Assembly: GCA_963930775.1 (NCBI GenBank)
Contig: OZ005691.1
Coordinates: 2,108,001 to 2,172,000 of the forward strand
Direction of reading: 5' to 3'
Origin: Cliona cf. orientalis
Lineage: Eukaryota > Porifera > Demospongiae > Clionaida > Clionaidae
DNA: 64,000 nt
Notes under the pieces: model-generated
Database searches by the model: none
What the model was told of the DNA's origin: nothing
Seen by the model: only the letters and a program-made list of their open reading frames with translations
Program-made: the position numbers and the translations under genes
Shown here: positions 50,601-59,825 of the stretch, in pieces
Layout of the letters: every line of letters begins with the position of its first letter
How positions within the stretch are numbered: position 1 is the stretch's first letter

Positions 50601-53600
50601 CATGTACAGGATTGTGGCAAGACATTATCTGTGAGCATTTTGCTCACCCCCTCAATAATGTCATCCTATTGTTATAGTGATGACTGTTATTAAAAACTGC
50701 TATAGCCACAGTCAGTCAGCTGCCCACCCACTAAGTACTAAAGACAATTAGGCTAATTGGTGTGACTACATAGTACAACATGTAATTTCCTGGTCTCTAG
50801 TGCCTTAGTACTGCACTTATTTGTCCAATGCACATTTCAAAGGCTAAATTGCACAATCATGTGTGGGTCACTACATAGTGAATTCATGAATTGAATTGTG
50901 CCCTTGACATCAATTTTTGTTGGCATATTTAAAATCAATTACTAATTTTATTTTGCTATCTACACGTTATATCTAAGGTGAATAGGGGATCATCAGTTGT
51001 ACCATCAACTTACCGACAAGCAAAATGCAGTGGAGTCCATCCGTAAGTGTCAGTGCAGGTTGGACTACATTTCAGATCCTCTATGAGATACTTTGCAAGG
51101 GGTAGATGTCCATTCCTAAAATCGAGGAAAAAGTAATTAATATTTATAAATCTCATCACAGTACAACCAATGATGAAGCACTATAGTGCAAAACCCTTGG
51201 CGCATGAGCTATAGCTAGTCTGCATGTTGCAAATTTGTAAAGCAAGCAGCACTATACAGTTTGTTGGTAGTTGCCTAGCAACCAAAGTTTTTATAGGCAA
51301 TTTGCCGGCTATGGGAAGGGGGTGGGTTATCATATAGTAGGCCAATGATGAACAGAGATCAACTACCAACAAAATAGTTACAGTCAAGTTCTAAGAACTA
51401 TCGCTAGAGCTACACACTACTAATCTTGAAATGAAGCCATCGCTATCTTTTATCAATCAACAGCTCATCAAGAAGCAAAGAAGGCCATGGTACGTGGTCA
51501 GTAAATGTCGCCAGAACTTTTGAACGAAGTATTTTCAATCAAATTCACACATTAATACTTTTAAAAATGCCGTAAAAAGCCTAATGGCACCTTATTTGCA
51601 TCGTATAAACGAGGTATGTAGCAGCTGGCGTGATAATAGACATACACACACAGAACGACTATATAACTGCATGCGCTGAGGGTTAATAATGCTTATTATT
51701 GTGATGATAGTGACAACAAACTTGTGTTTATGTACAGGTCTGTACCTGCCCACATGATCCTCACCATCCACCCCTAGCTCCCCCCACCCTGTGCTGTGCT
51801 CGTATAGTAATCAAATCCTAAGACTACAATTGTAAGCTAGAGTAACCACAAGGAAAAATCACGACCCAACTACGGTCCAGTGGATAATACAAAGATGCTA
51901 CTGCCATGTTTAGGAATTATTACTTCTAGAAGCAGTGCCACAATCACACCACTTGCATAGTGAGATTCAGCTATTACTAATGCTATGGCCAAATTTAGTT
52001 CCAAATAACTAGTGCTACAATCACACTACTTAGTGAGACACACATCCTTTTGGAATGGTACTGTATAGCGGGAAACTTTTGAGGGAGAAAATGTTGTGGT
52101 TTGAGAGGCATCCGTGAAAATGTATCCATGAAATTCAGGTTTGTCCCACCCACCTATAGCATTCCATGAAACTTTTCTCAGCGAAATTCCCTTTTTCTTC
52201 TTTTCTTCTGATCTGTGAAAGTTTTCTCCCTCGAATGTTTTCCGCTATACATGGTACTGTATGGCGGGTAAATTTCATGGGGTGCTAATTTTCATTAATT
52301 AGTATATTGGTGAGCTGAAGTCATATTCACTCTAGACTTGCTCACCCCTTTGAGAAAGCTGCATATGTATTCATGTATGAAGCGATATGTCGTTCACATT
52401 CTCATCATAAAATTATATGTTCACTCAAGTTTATACGCACGTACACACTTACATGACATTGGATATCAAATACTGGTCAATGTTGATCGTGTGTAAACTC
52501 TAAATGTAGCTCTCCTTACAAAAGCTGTGGTGGAGTAGCCACACAAGCCAGGGTTAGTTATCACTGAAGCTGACACTCAAGCAGCAATGTAGGTAGACTT
52601 AGAAAATGTACTACAAGCCCAGGGAAACCCCACAATGCAGTGCCCTGCTTGAGACTGGTTATATAGTTGTTCTGCATTAGCAATCAAAAATTTAATACTG
52701 ACTGTCACCGATGGTGGTGTTTGCATACACAGAACAGCAGTAGTGATGGAGTATAAAGCTAAAAATTTATATATCTGAATGTTTTTCTGTGGAGTGTGGG
52801 GATCATCTATTGTCTACATGTACAGGATTGTGGCAAGACATTATCCGTGAGCATTTTGCTCACCCCCTCAATGATGTCATCCTATTGTTATAGTGATGAC
52901 TGTTACTTAAACACTGCTATAGCCACAGTCAGTCAGCTACCCACCCACTAAGGGTTAAATTTTTGAAGACAATTAGGCTTGGTGTGACTATATACCTGGT
53001 CTCTAGTGCCTTAGTACTGCACTTACTTGTCCAATGCACATTTCAAAGGCTAAATTGTACAATCATGTGTGGGTCACTACATAGTGAATAATTGTGGCCT
53101 TGATATCAATTTTTATTAGCATATTAAAATTAATTAGTAACTTTGCTATCTAAGGTGAACAGGGCATCAGTTGTACCATCAACTTACAAACAAGCTTCAT
53201 ACAGTGGAGTCCGTCCACTAGTGTCAGTGCAGGTTGGACTACATTTCAGATCCTCAATGAGATACTTGGCAAGGGGTAGATGTCCATTCCTAAAATCGAG
53301 GATAAAAGTAAAGTAGAGTTTTATAAATCACATCATATATAGTACACCCCATAATTGTGATGATTGTGACAGCAAATTTGTGTTCATGTACAAGTCTGTA
53401 CCTGCCCACATGGTCCTCCCCATCCCCCCTCCCACAATGCATGGACAATCAACACTGGCTAGCCTTGGATTTCTCCCACATGCATAGAATCAAGATCAAA
53501 GTATAGCGACACTTACATACTGAATCAGAAGTGCATGATAATATCGAGAAAAGCAAGCATAGGGATGTATAGCGGATATGATAAGTTATCTTGGCTACAC

Positions 53601-56600
53601 TGTAATCTTGTTTGCGTACTTTTTGACCCTGCCATCCTTACTTCATCCTTCAATTTTATTCAATTGTTTTCTATACTTGTGTATGAAGCGATACATTATT
53701 CACGTTCTCTCATCATATTAATGCAAAATGATGTCATCCTATCGTTATAGTGACGACTGTCACCTAAATACTGCTATAGCCACAGTCAGTCAGCTGCCCA
53801 CCCACTAAGTGTTAATTTTTGAAGACAACTAGGCTTGATGTGACTACATATACTAGTGTCATGCAGGGCCTGTTTGGGGCGAGCCTGAGCTGAGCCTCTG
53901 AAAGTCTCTGCCAGTAGCTGCGACTCGAAAACTTTAATAAAGCCATAGCATGATAGATCTTGAAGACTACTGATACAGATTCAAGTAAACAATGACAGAC
54001 AGTCTCATTGTGTTGTGTAGGCCTGTATAAATGTAGGTCTACAGCTGCATGATAGTTCCCTCCATCCTTCCGCAGTGCCAACAGTCAATAAAAATTTTAA
54101 TTGCCTCTGTTACCAGAGTCATCAGTGAGCAGCACGTCTACTCTACCTTTATCGATCGTGTTCTTAGCTGGTCCTTGCGCTGTTGAGCTGATGACGAGCT
54201 CTGCCTCGCTCTCTCCTCCTTTGGAGCCTTCTGCTAATACTTCTGTACCGCGCGCTTGCACCGCCGAGTACTTGTACAAGCACGAGTGTAAATTTGCAAT
54301 TCGCTAAATTAGAACGGCGTATATACGGCCCGTGTCCCAGGCATGAGAATGCGCAATAGAATATTTCGCGTTTATGTCCGTAGAGCATCACTGCATGGGT
54401 ATATAATTTCGCGTGACGGACGTACCATAATGATAATAATAATATATGATAATATAAAATTCGCGCACAGCTGTACCGTTTATGTGGGGCTCGCTCAGGC
54501 TCGCCCCAAATATAATTATATAATACTATATATATGTAATTTCCTGGTCTTTAGTGCCTTAGTACTGCACTTCTTAGTCCAATGCACATTTCAAAGGCTA
54601 AATTGCACAATCATGTGTGGGTCACTACATAGTGAATTAAATTGTGCCCTTGATATCAATTTTTGTTGGCATATTTAAAATCAATTATTAGTTTGCTTTC
54701 TACACGTTACATCTAAGGTGAATAGGGTATCGGTTGTGCCATCAACTTACTGACAAGCATAATGCAGTGGAGTCCATCCATCAGTGCTAGTGCAGGTTGG
54801 ACTACATTTCAGATCCTCTATGAGATACTTGGCAAGGGGTAGATGTCCATTCCTAAAATCGAGGACAAAGTAATTAATTTTTATAAATCTCATCACAGTA
54901 AAAGTATGTTTAATGTCACAATCATGGGATAATGTGGCTAGCATGCATGATCATCTATTAGCAGTACATGCTCACAAAACATAGAGACATAGTTCATGCA
55001 CAAACAGTATCCTGCCTGGGCAAGATTGCCCATTAGTACCGTGCGCATGCGCAGATGGAAGCGGTTGCACACCCCTTGGCAAGCAAGCAGCTCCAACTAA
55101 GTGTGCAATGGCAACGTTCTCGCTCTGCTCGAAAGTTGCTACCGGAGGTATGAACAGACCTCGCCTCTCGCTTCGCTCGAGGCTCAGTGGCTAGCGCCAG
55201 CGCCTGCATAGCAAGCCTTTCAAAACGCGCGGCGCTTTCGCGCCGATCGTTCGACAATGCGTCCCTAGCTGTAGCTATGGTCCGAGGCATTAAGGCCACT
55301 CTTCTTTGTGCACACGGCCCAACAGTTCTGACCAATCATGAGGCTTGTAGTGCGGCTCGTTCATAGCGGTGCATCCAAGACGTGTATCCATGCCCTCATA
55401 TAATGACACGGACTATAATATAAGAAAAATGACTGTCTGAAAAATATTTTTCGTTGTATATAGTATAACAACCAATGCTGAAGCACTATAGTGCAAAACC
55501 CTTGGCACATGAGCTATAGCTAGTCTGCATGTCGCAAATTTGTAAAGCCAAGCAGCACTACAGTTTGTTGGTAGTTGCCTAGCAACCAAATTTTTTATAG
55601 GCAATTTGCAGGTTATGGGAAGGGGGTAGGTTATCATTATACCAATGATGAACAGAGATCAACTACCAACAACTGAGTTACAATTAAGTTCTAAGAACTA
55701 TCGCTAGAGCTACACACTACTAATCTTGAAATGAAGCCATCGCTGTCTTTTATCAATCAACACAGCGGCTCATCAAGAAGCAAAGAAGGCCATGGTGGTC
55801 AGTAATGTCGCCAGAACTTTTGAACGAAGCATTTTCAATGAAATTCACACAATTCATACTTTAAAAATGCCGTAAAAAGCCTAATGGAACCTTGTTTGCA
55901 TCGTATAAATCAGGTATGTAGCAGCTGGCGTGATAATAGACACAAGAACGACTATAACTGCATGCATGTAATAATGTTTATTATTGTGATGATAGTGATA
56001 ACAAACTTGTGTTTATGTACAAGTCTGTACCTGCCCACATGGTCCTCACCATCCACCCCTCCCCCCACCCTGTGCTGTGCTCGTATAGTAATCAAATCCT
56101 AAGACTACAATTGTAAGCTAGAGTAACCACAAGGAAAAATCACGACCCAGTGGATAATACAAAGATGCTACTGCCATGTTTAGGAATTATTACTCCTTCT
56201 AGGAGCAGTGCCACAATCACACCACTTGCATAGTGAGATTCAGCTATTACTAATGCTATGGCCAAATTTAGTTCCAACTAACTAGTGCTACAATCGCACT
56301 ACTTAGTGAGATACACATCCTTTTGGAAAGCTGCATGTATGAACCGATATGTCGTTCACGTTCTCATCATAAAATTATATGTTTACTCAAGGTTATACGT
56401 ACGTACATACTTACATGACATTGGATATCAAATACTGATCAATATTGATCGTGTGTAAACTCTAAAATTAATGTAGCTCTCCTTACAAAAGCTGTGGTGG
56501 AGTAGCCACACAAGCCAGGGTTAGTTATCACTGAAGCTGACACTCTAGCAGCAATGTAGGTAGACTTAGAAAATGTACTACGAGCCCAGGGAAACCCCAC

Positions 56601-59600
56601 AATGCAGTGCCCTGTTTGAGACTGGTTATATAGTTGTTCTGCATTAGCAGTCAAAAATTTAATACTGACTGTCACCGATGGTGGTGTTTGCATATACACA
56701 GAACAGCAGTGGTGATGGAGTATAAAGCTAAAAATTAATATCTGAATGTTTTTCTGTGGAGTGTGGGGATCATCTATTGTCTACATGTACAGGATTGTGG
56801 CAAGATATTATCCGTGAGCATTTTGCTCACGCCCTCAAAGATGTCATCCTATTGTTATAGTGATGACTGTTACCTAAAAACTGCTATAGTCACAGTCAGT
56901 CAGCTACCCACCCACTAAGTACATACACATGTAGACATCAATTTTTGCTCACCCCTTCGATGATGTCATCCTATTGTTATAGTGACCACTGCTACCTGCT
57001 ATAGCCACAGTCAGTCAGCTGCCCACCCACTGAGTGTTACTTTTTTGAAGACAGGTGTGACTACATAGTACTACATGTAATTTCCTGGTCTCTAGTGCCT
57101 TAGTACTGCACTTCTTTGTCCAATGCACATTTCAAAGGCTAAATTGCACAATCATGTGTGGGTCACTACATAGTGAATTGAATTGTGCCCTTGATATCAA
57201 TGTTTGTTGGAATATTAAAATTAATTAGTAACTTTGCTATCTAAGGTGAACAGGGCATCAGTTGTGCCATCAACTTACCTACAAGCATAATGCAGTGGAG
57301 TCCGTCCAAAACTGTCAGTGCAGGTTGGACTACATTTTAGATCCTCAATGAGATACTTGGCAAGGGGTAGATGTCCATTCCTAAAATCAAGGATAAAAGT
57401 ATAGTAGAGTTTTATAAATCACATCATAGTACACCCTATTGTGATGATAATGATAACAAATTTGTGTTTACATGTACATGTATGTACAAGTCTGTACCTG
57501 CCACATGGTCCTCACCATCCACCCCTCCCCCCACCCTGTGCTGTGCTTGTATAGTAATCAAATCCTAAGACTATAACTGATAAGAAACTAGAGCTCTATA
57601 GAACACATACCCCTGAGCTGCATCTGCATCCTGCACAGAGATGAGAGGTGCAGTAGCACACGTGAACCTGTTGACGACCTTTACCTCTTCAATACTCTGT
57701 GTGTGAGCAGAATGCATATGGCCTAGTAGGTGTGGCTACAGTGGCCAACAAAAGGTACTATTGTGACGCTCGTGGACCGTATCCATTGATTCGAAGCATA
57801 CTGGAGCCAGTTTTTTGCCAAGCTCAGTTGATTCGTTGTGCTTATGAGTCGCTCAGATGCCAGATAGGGCAATTTTTGTACAATGGATGACAGACTGAAC
57901 CAATTACTTTACACAGGGTAAATGTCATGTCCTTATGGATGATACAAAATGCTATGGCAATAATAATATTTGCTTCAAAAAAATAATATATTACTGGTAC
58001 TTCTTCTAGGAGCAGTGCCACAATCACACCACTTACTGAGATGTAGTGTTATGCTCTTGGAGTGGTACATACTCATTAAATTTAAGTGAACTAGAGCACA
58101 AGTGGCTGCCTGTATTCTTGTTAGCTACTGGTGTTTTAGAGATATATAAGTATCTACATGTTTATACATGTAAGCGATTTCTTGACAGTTCGATTTATTG
58201 TATAGGAAAATATTTCACTAGAAAAACATTTCACTAAGGCCATTCCAAATAAATTTCCTGTTTCCCGTCCACCGCCCGCATCCTTTTCTGGCATGTCACA
58301 AAATTTCCATTATTAGTACTTTTGTATGTATGCAATATCCGCATTTACTTTTGTACACGTAGTGTTCTTGCCTCAAGTGAGTGATAATTAATTAGTTTAA
58401 GTGTTTCCTGTAGGCCTTGCTACTATGTAAATAATGGAATTTACCGCCCGCCCGCATACTACATTAGTTGTTTTCAGGACGGGAAACAGGAAATTTATTT
58501 GGAGTGGCCTAAGGACTGTATAGGGGCAAAAATCAAATTTCGTCAACAATCTAAATATGCACATAATATTTACTTGTGCAGTAGCTGATCCAGGGGGGTA
58601 CATGGCAGTGGCGTAGCCAGGAATTTAAGTAAGAGGGTGATAGACTACGCGTGCGCAAAATTTTAGGCCACGCCCACTTATTAAACGGTACGGTCAAAGT
58701 TCAAATTGTCACAGAGAACGCGTTCTGAACGTAGCTAGCGAGCTGGCTCAAGATTTTCAGCCAAATATTTGAATAAGATAAGTGTCTAACTGTCTTCTAA
58801 GCTATATATTTGTAGTAGATGACGGTTTGGAGTAGCTAAGGAGGTGCTGGATGAGGCTGTTCTGTGGATCATGTCACCTAGTCCAAGAGCAGAAGGGGGT
58901 GCTCGAGCCCCCTGAGCCCCCCCCCCCCCCCCCCCAGCTACGCCACTGATCATGGATAGGGTAGTTAGCTACCCCCCCCCCCCCTCACTAGTTCTTTATG
59001 CAAAGTAGTATGGGAGTAAGTTCGAATATGGCGGCCGCTCGGACAAAGCCTGAAGACTAACCCTGCTAACCATCATACCTGAAATCCAGCCCCTGACCCC
59101 TCTCATTAATGGCCTTGTCCATTCTTCATATGCTCTAAGATCTCTAGTGTGTAATTTCCAATTGCCGGATTGTGCACTAGCTAGGGTAGAGCAGGAGCGA
59201 TGACGCTCTGGGTATATTAATGCACCTGTCAATGGTATGCCCCAGTATCCCCCTCCCGCTCCAAGTAGGGGCATACTAGGGGATTTGAAAATGATCATTT
59301 CAATTGCCCCAGGGTCGGAGCAATATTTGAAGTCAAATCCCCTATTCAGTACATAGTATATCCTAGGGGAACATAGGGGATTTGATTGCCTTCATGCTGG
59401 TTCTGTTGCGACCTGGCAATCATAGCTAGTTTACGTTAATGTGCACGGAAAAGTCAAATGCCCCACCCTAGGTCCAGCTTCTTCTGTAAAAATCCCTTGG
59501 TACCCCTTGGTTTTGCGCGGGAGGGGGATAGTGGGGCATGCCATTGACAGGTGCATAAGTAACTCGTCTGACCAGACCCATTTGTAGATAATTTAAATGG

Positions 59601-59825
59601 GGCTCTATAGTCTGGGATTATGAAGTATTACAAGAAGGATAATGTCATACAGTACCGTAAATAAGGGGGCTAGTCTCACCTGCAAGCATAGTGCAGCGGT
59701 GTTGTATTCCTGGGCCAACTGTTCTTATCGACCACCTTCCTCACGTCAACTCCATCAGCAACAGCCTGACGAACTCTGGCGATGTCTCCTCTCTCACAAG
59801 CATCGAACAAAACCCTTGTAGACAT
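44385..59825 (-). CDS. Ankyrin-ROC-COR-death-domain protein (kinase-less DAPK-like ROCO protein)
   Basis: Minus-strand join, 5' to 3': 59680-59825, 57279-57380, 54751-54852, 53188-53289, 51014-51115, 49579-49680, 48360-48461, 45275-47481, 45018-45125, 44834-44899, 44385-44695; 1149 aa, all phases close. Ankyrin repeats fill about residues 1-300. A ROC GTPase domain follows, with P-loop GNSGAGKST (326-334), DFAGH (383-387) and SHAD in the NKxD position (451-454). COR is about 510-890, a Ser/Thr-rich linker 990-1047, and a C-terminal death domain about 1065-1149 (DWKVLAIALGF..., RWLDGEH..., TWDTLIKCLRRA). ROCO proteins are dimeric GTPase switches, and death domains recruit partners by homotypic binding. 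This order matches the tail of DAPK1 without its kinase and calmodulin segment. The first exon has a start in good context (A at -3) and begins an ankyrin repeat directly, so no kinase exon is expected upstream. Role is inferred: a cytosolic signalling or innate/apoptotic adaptor. Confidence 0.94.
44834..44899 (-). CDS. Ankyrin-ROC gene exon 10
   Basis: 66 nt, AATAG acceptor and GTACGT donor. Encodes SARHGKTEIQNYHGNTSIL, a short alternating segment that could form a beta hairpin before the death domain. Symmetric in phase, so it could be skipped in frame. Confidence 0.82.
45018..45125 (-). CDS. Ankyrin-ROC gene exon 9: linker
   Basis: 108 nt, TGCAG acceptor and GTATGT donor. Encodes a low-complexity linker rich in Ala, Thr, Ser, His and Asp (RTTPAVAESATN...). 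Symmetric in phase. Confidence 0.82.
45275..47481 (-). CDS. Ankyrin-ROC gene exon 8: last ankyrin repeat, ROC and COR
   Basis: 2207 nt; acceptor TATACAG, donor GTAAGT. Begins with an ankyrin repeat (GGHTAVASFLLQEAKCDPNC, ELIRLLLSSGA), then the ROC GTPase from about residue 318. COR shows its hallmark pattern (LNERGSILFMENKE, RSWIVLNKAVLLSQVNGVIF). After COR, a helical stretch (LLQVFQLWRDSMGKEGTQ..., residues about 905-988) looks like a further death-fold. Long plus-strand open frames here are shadows. Confidence 0.95.
47482..48359 (-). other. Ankyrin-ROC gene intron 7
   Basis: Contains a strongly diverged copy of the cassette-intron block (ATACTGGTCAACGCTGAT... and GAAGCTGACACTCGAGCAGC around 47770-47890). 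The duplicated unit therefore once extended this far. No exon recognised. Confidence 0.6.
48360..48461 (-). CDS. Ankyrin cassette exon A1 (exon 7)
   Basis: 102 nt, starts with one base and ends with two bases of split codons. Encodes NGCLPLAKYLIKDLKC..., with ...FLGHTPLHHAC at the 3' end. The most diverged cassette: Cys for His at position 3, Lys for Glu, Asn for Thr. Confidence 0.92.
48462..49578 (-). other. Ankyrin-ROC gene intron 6
   Basis: Shares blocks with the other cassette introns: CTGTACCTGCCCACATGGTC (48540), CAGTCAGTCAGCT (49300) and CAATCATGTGTGGGTCACTA (49433). Holds the decayed MITE at 48868-49060. Confidence 0.75.
48868..49060. mobile_element. GTATAGCGGG MITE, decayed copy
   Basis: Ends GTATAGCGGAAAAC and TTTCCCACTATACGTG. 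The inner arms (AAAAGTTTTCTC, CCTCGAATG) are eroded. Same family as 52059-52256 and 63742-63954. Confidence 0.65.
49579..49680 (-). CDS. Ankyrin cassette exon A2 (exon 6)
   Basis: 102 nt, phase 2 to phase 2. Encodes YGHLPLAKYLIEDLKCSPTC, then a variable tip TGTDGWTPLHYAC. The only cassette starting TAT (Tyr) instead of AAT (Asn). Confidence 0.94.
49681..51013 (-). other. Ankyrin-ROC gene intron 5, duplicated unit
   Basis: About 1.33 kb, extensively similar to introns 4 and 2. Shared blocks: GCACTATAGTGCAAAACCCT (49772), GACATTGGATATCAAATACT (50249), CAGTCAGTCAGCTGCCCACC (50710). Confidence 0.8.
51014..51115 (-). CDS. Ankyrin cassette exon A3 (exon 5)
   Basis: 102 nt, phase 2 to phase 2. First 20 residues NGHLPLAKYLIEDLKCSPTC, then TDTYGWTPLHFAC. 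Confidence 0.94.
51116..53187 (-). other. Ankyrin-ROC gene intron 4, duplicated unit
   Basis: About 2.1 kb. Repeats intron 5 block for block from about 51160 and again from 52260, and also contains the CTGTACCTGCCCACATGATC block (51741) and the MITE at 52059-52256. Compatible with an unequal exchange that joined two unit types. Confidence 0.75.
52059..52256. mobile_element. GTATAGCGGG MITE, intermediate copy
   Basis: Left end TACTGTATAGCGGGAAAC, right end CCTCGAATGTTTTCCGCTATAC. About 200 bp, internally diverged. The homologous place in intron 5 (about 50065) lacks it. Confidence 0.7.
53188..53289 (-). CDS. Ankyrin cassette exon A4 (exon 4)
   Basis: 102 nt, phase 2 to phase 2. Scaffold as in A3; tip TDTSGRTPLYEAC. 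Tyr-Glu replaces the His-Tyr of the TPLH motif, the strongest departure from ankyrin consensus among the cassettes, but the frame is open. Confidence 0.93.
53290..54750 (-). other. Ankyrin-ROC gene intron 3
   Basis: Cassette-intron sequence split by the 638-bp insertion at 53873-54510. Confidence 0.75.
53873..54510. mobile_element. 638-bp insertion with 18-bp inverted ends
   Basis: Starts TTTGGGGCGAGCCTGAGC and ends with its reverse complement. Paralogous introns run from TGACTACATA to ATGTAATTTCCTGG without it (for example near 50765). The interior is CpG-rich and has a 60-codon minus-strand frame starting MYKYSAVQARGTEVLAEG (54279-54097). It may be a captured first exon; no family recognised. 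Confidence 0.7.
54751..54852 (-). CDS. Ankyrin cassette exon A5 (exon 3)
   Basis: 102 nt, phase 2 to phase 2. Scaffold identical to A3 and A6 over the first 20 residues; tip TSTDGWTPLHYAC. Confidence 0.94.
54853..57278 (-). other. Ankyrin-ROC gene intron 2
   Basis: About 2.4 kb of cassette-intron sequence (blocks at 55487, 56023, 56415, 56895 and 57000). A GC-rich insertion lies at about 54900-55468. Confidence 0.75.
54900..55468. mobile_element. GC-rich insertion in intron 2
   Basis: Intron 5 reads CTCATCACAGTACAACCAATG continuously (49736 on). Here CTCATCACAGTA is followed by about 570 bp before ACAACCAATG resumes. AGTA flanks both sides and may be the target duplication. The interior has a palindromic TGCGCATGCGCA (55042-55053), many CpGs and a CCAATCA. 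It looks like moved promoter-type DNA. A 100-codon Arg/Ala-rich minus-strand frame is probably a by-product. Confidence 0.6.
57279..57380 (-). CDS. Ankyrin cassette exon A6 (exon 2)
   Basis: 102 nt, phase 2 to phase 2. Scaffold NGHLPLAKYLIEDLKCSPTC; tip TDSFGRTPLHYAC. First cassette after the start exon. Confidence 0.94.
58238..58509. mobile_element. PIF/Harbinger-like MITE 1
   Basis: 272 bp; 33-bp terminal inverted repeats starting GGCCAYTCCAAATAAATTTC with one mismatch, flanked by TAA on both sides (58235-58237 and 58510-58512). A TWA duplication with GGCC-type ends fits the PIF/Harbinger superfamily. Non-coding. Confidence 0.72.
58606..58948. mobile_element. MITE with CAGTGGCGTAGC ends (hAT-like)
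   Basis: 343 bp; perfect 12-bp inverted ends CAGTGGCGTAGC / GCTACGCCACTG. Ends of the CAGTGGCGTA type are common for animal hAT elements. No clean 8-bp target duplication seen. Ends in a long C run at 58918-58935. Confidence 0.6.
59221..59555. mobile_element. PIF/Harbinger-like MITE 2
   Basis: 335 bp; inverted ends of about 39 bp starting TGCACCTGTCAATGG with two mismatches, flanked by TAA at 59218-59220 and 59556-59558. Non-coding. Confidence 0.72.
59680..59825 (-). CDS. Ankyrin-ROC gene exon 1 (start codon)
   Basis: ATG at 59825-59823; donor GTGAGA. Encodes MSTRVLFDACERGDIARVRQ through TTPLHYAC, a first ankyrin repeat starting at the N-terminus. Its last two bases join in frame to A6, and would join equally to any other cassette. 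Confidence 0.9.

Larger units (their letters stand above)
57381..59679 (-). other. Ankyrin-ROC gene intron 1
   Basis: Cassette-type sequence continues to about 57560 (CCTGCCACATGGTCCTCACC). After that there are three small inverted-repeat elements (58238-58509, 58606-58948, 59221-59555) and no recognisable exon. Confidence 0.7.

Noticed and set aside
54097..54279. 60-codon frame in the 638-bp insertion as a gene
   Set aside because: Composition is suggestive, but there is no known family and no splice partner; reported only as a possible captured fragment.
48360..57380. CRISPR-like array because of regularly recurring conserved segments
   Set aside because: The units are kilobases apart, code for ankyrin repeats with splice sites, and the DNA is eukaryotic.
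58606..58948. Secure hAT assignment
   Set aside because: The ends fit, but no clear 8-bp target duplication is visible, so the superfamily stays tentative.
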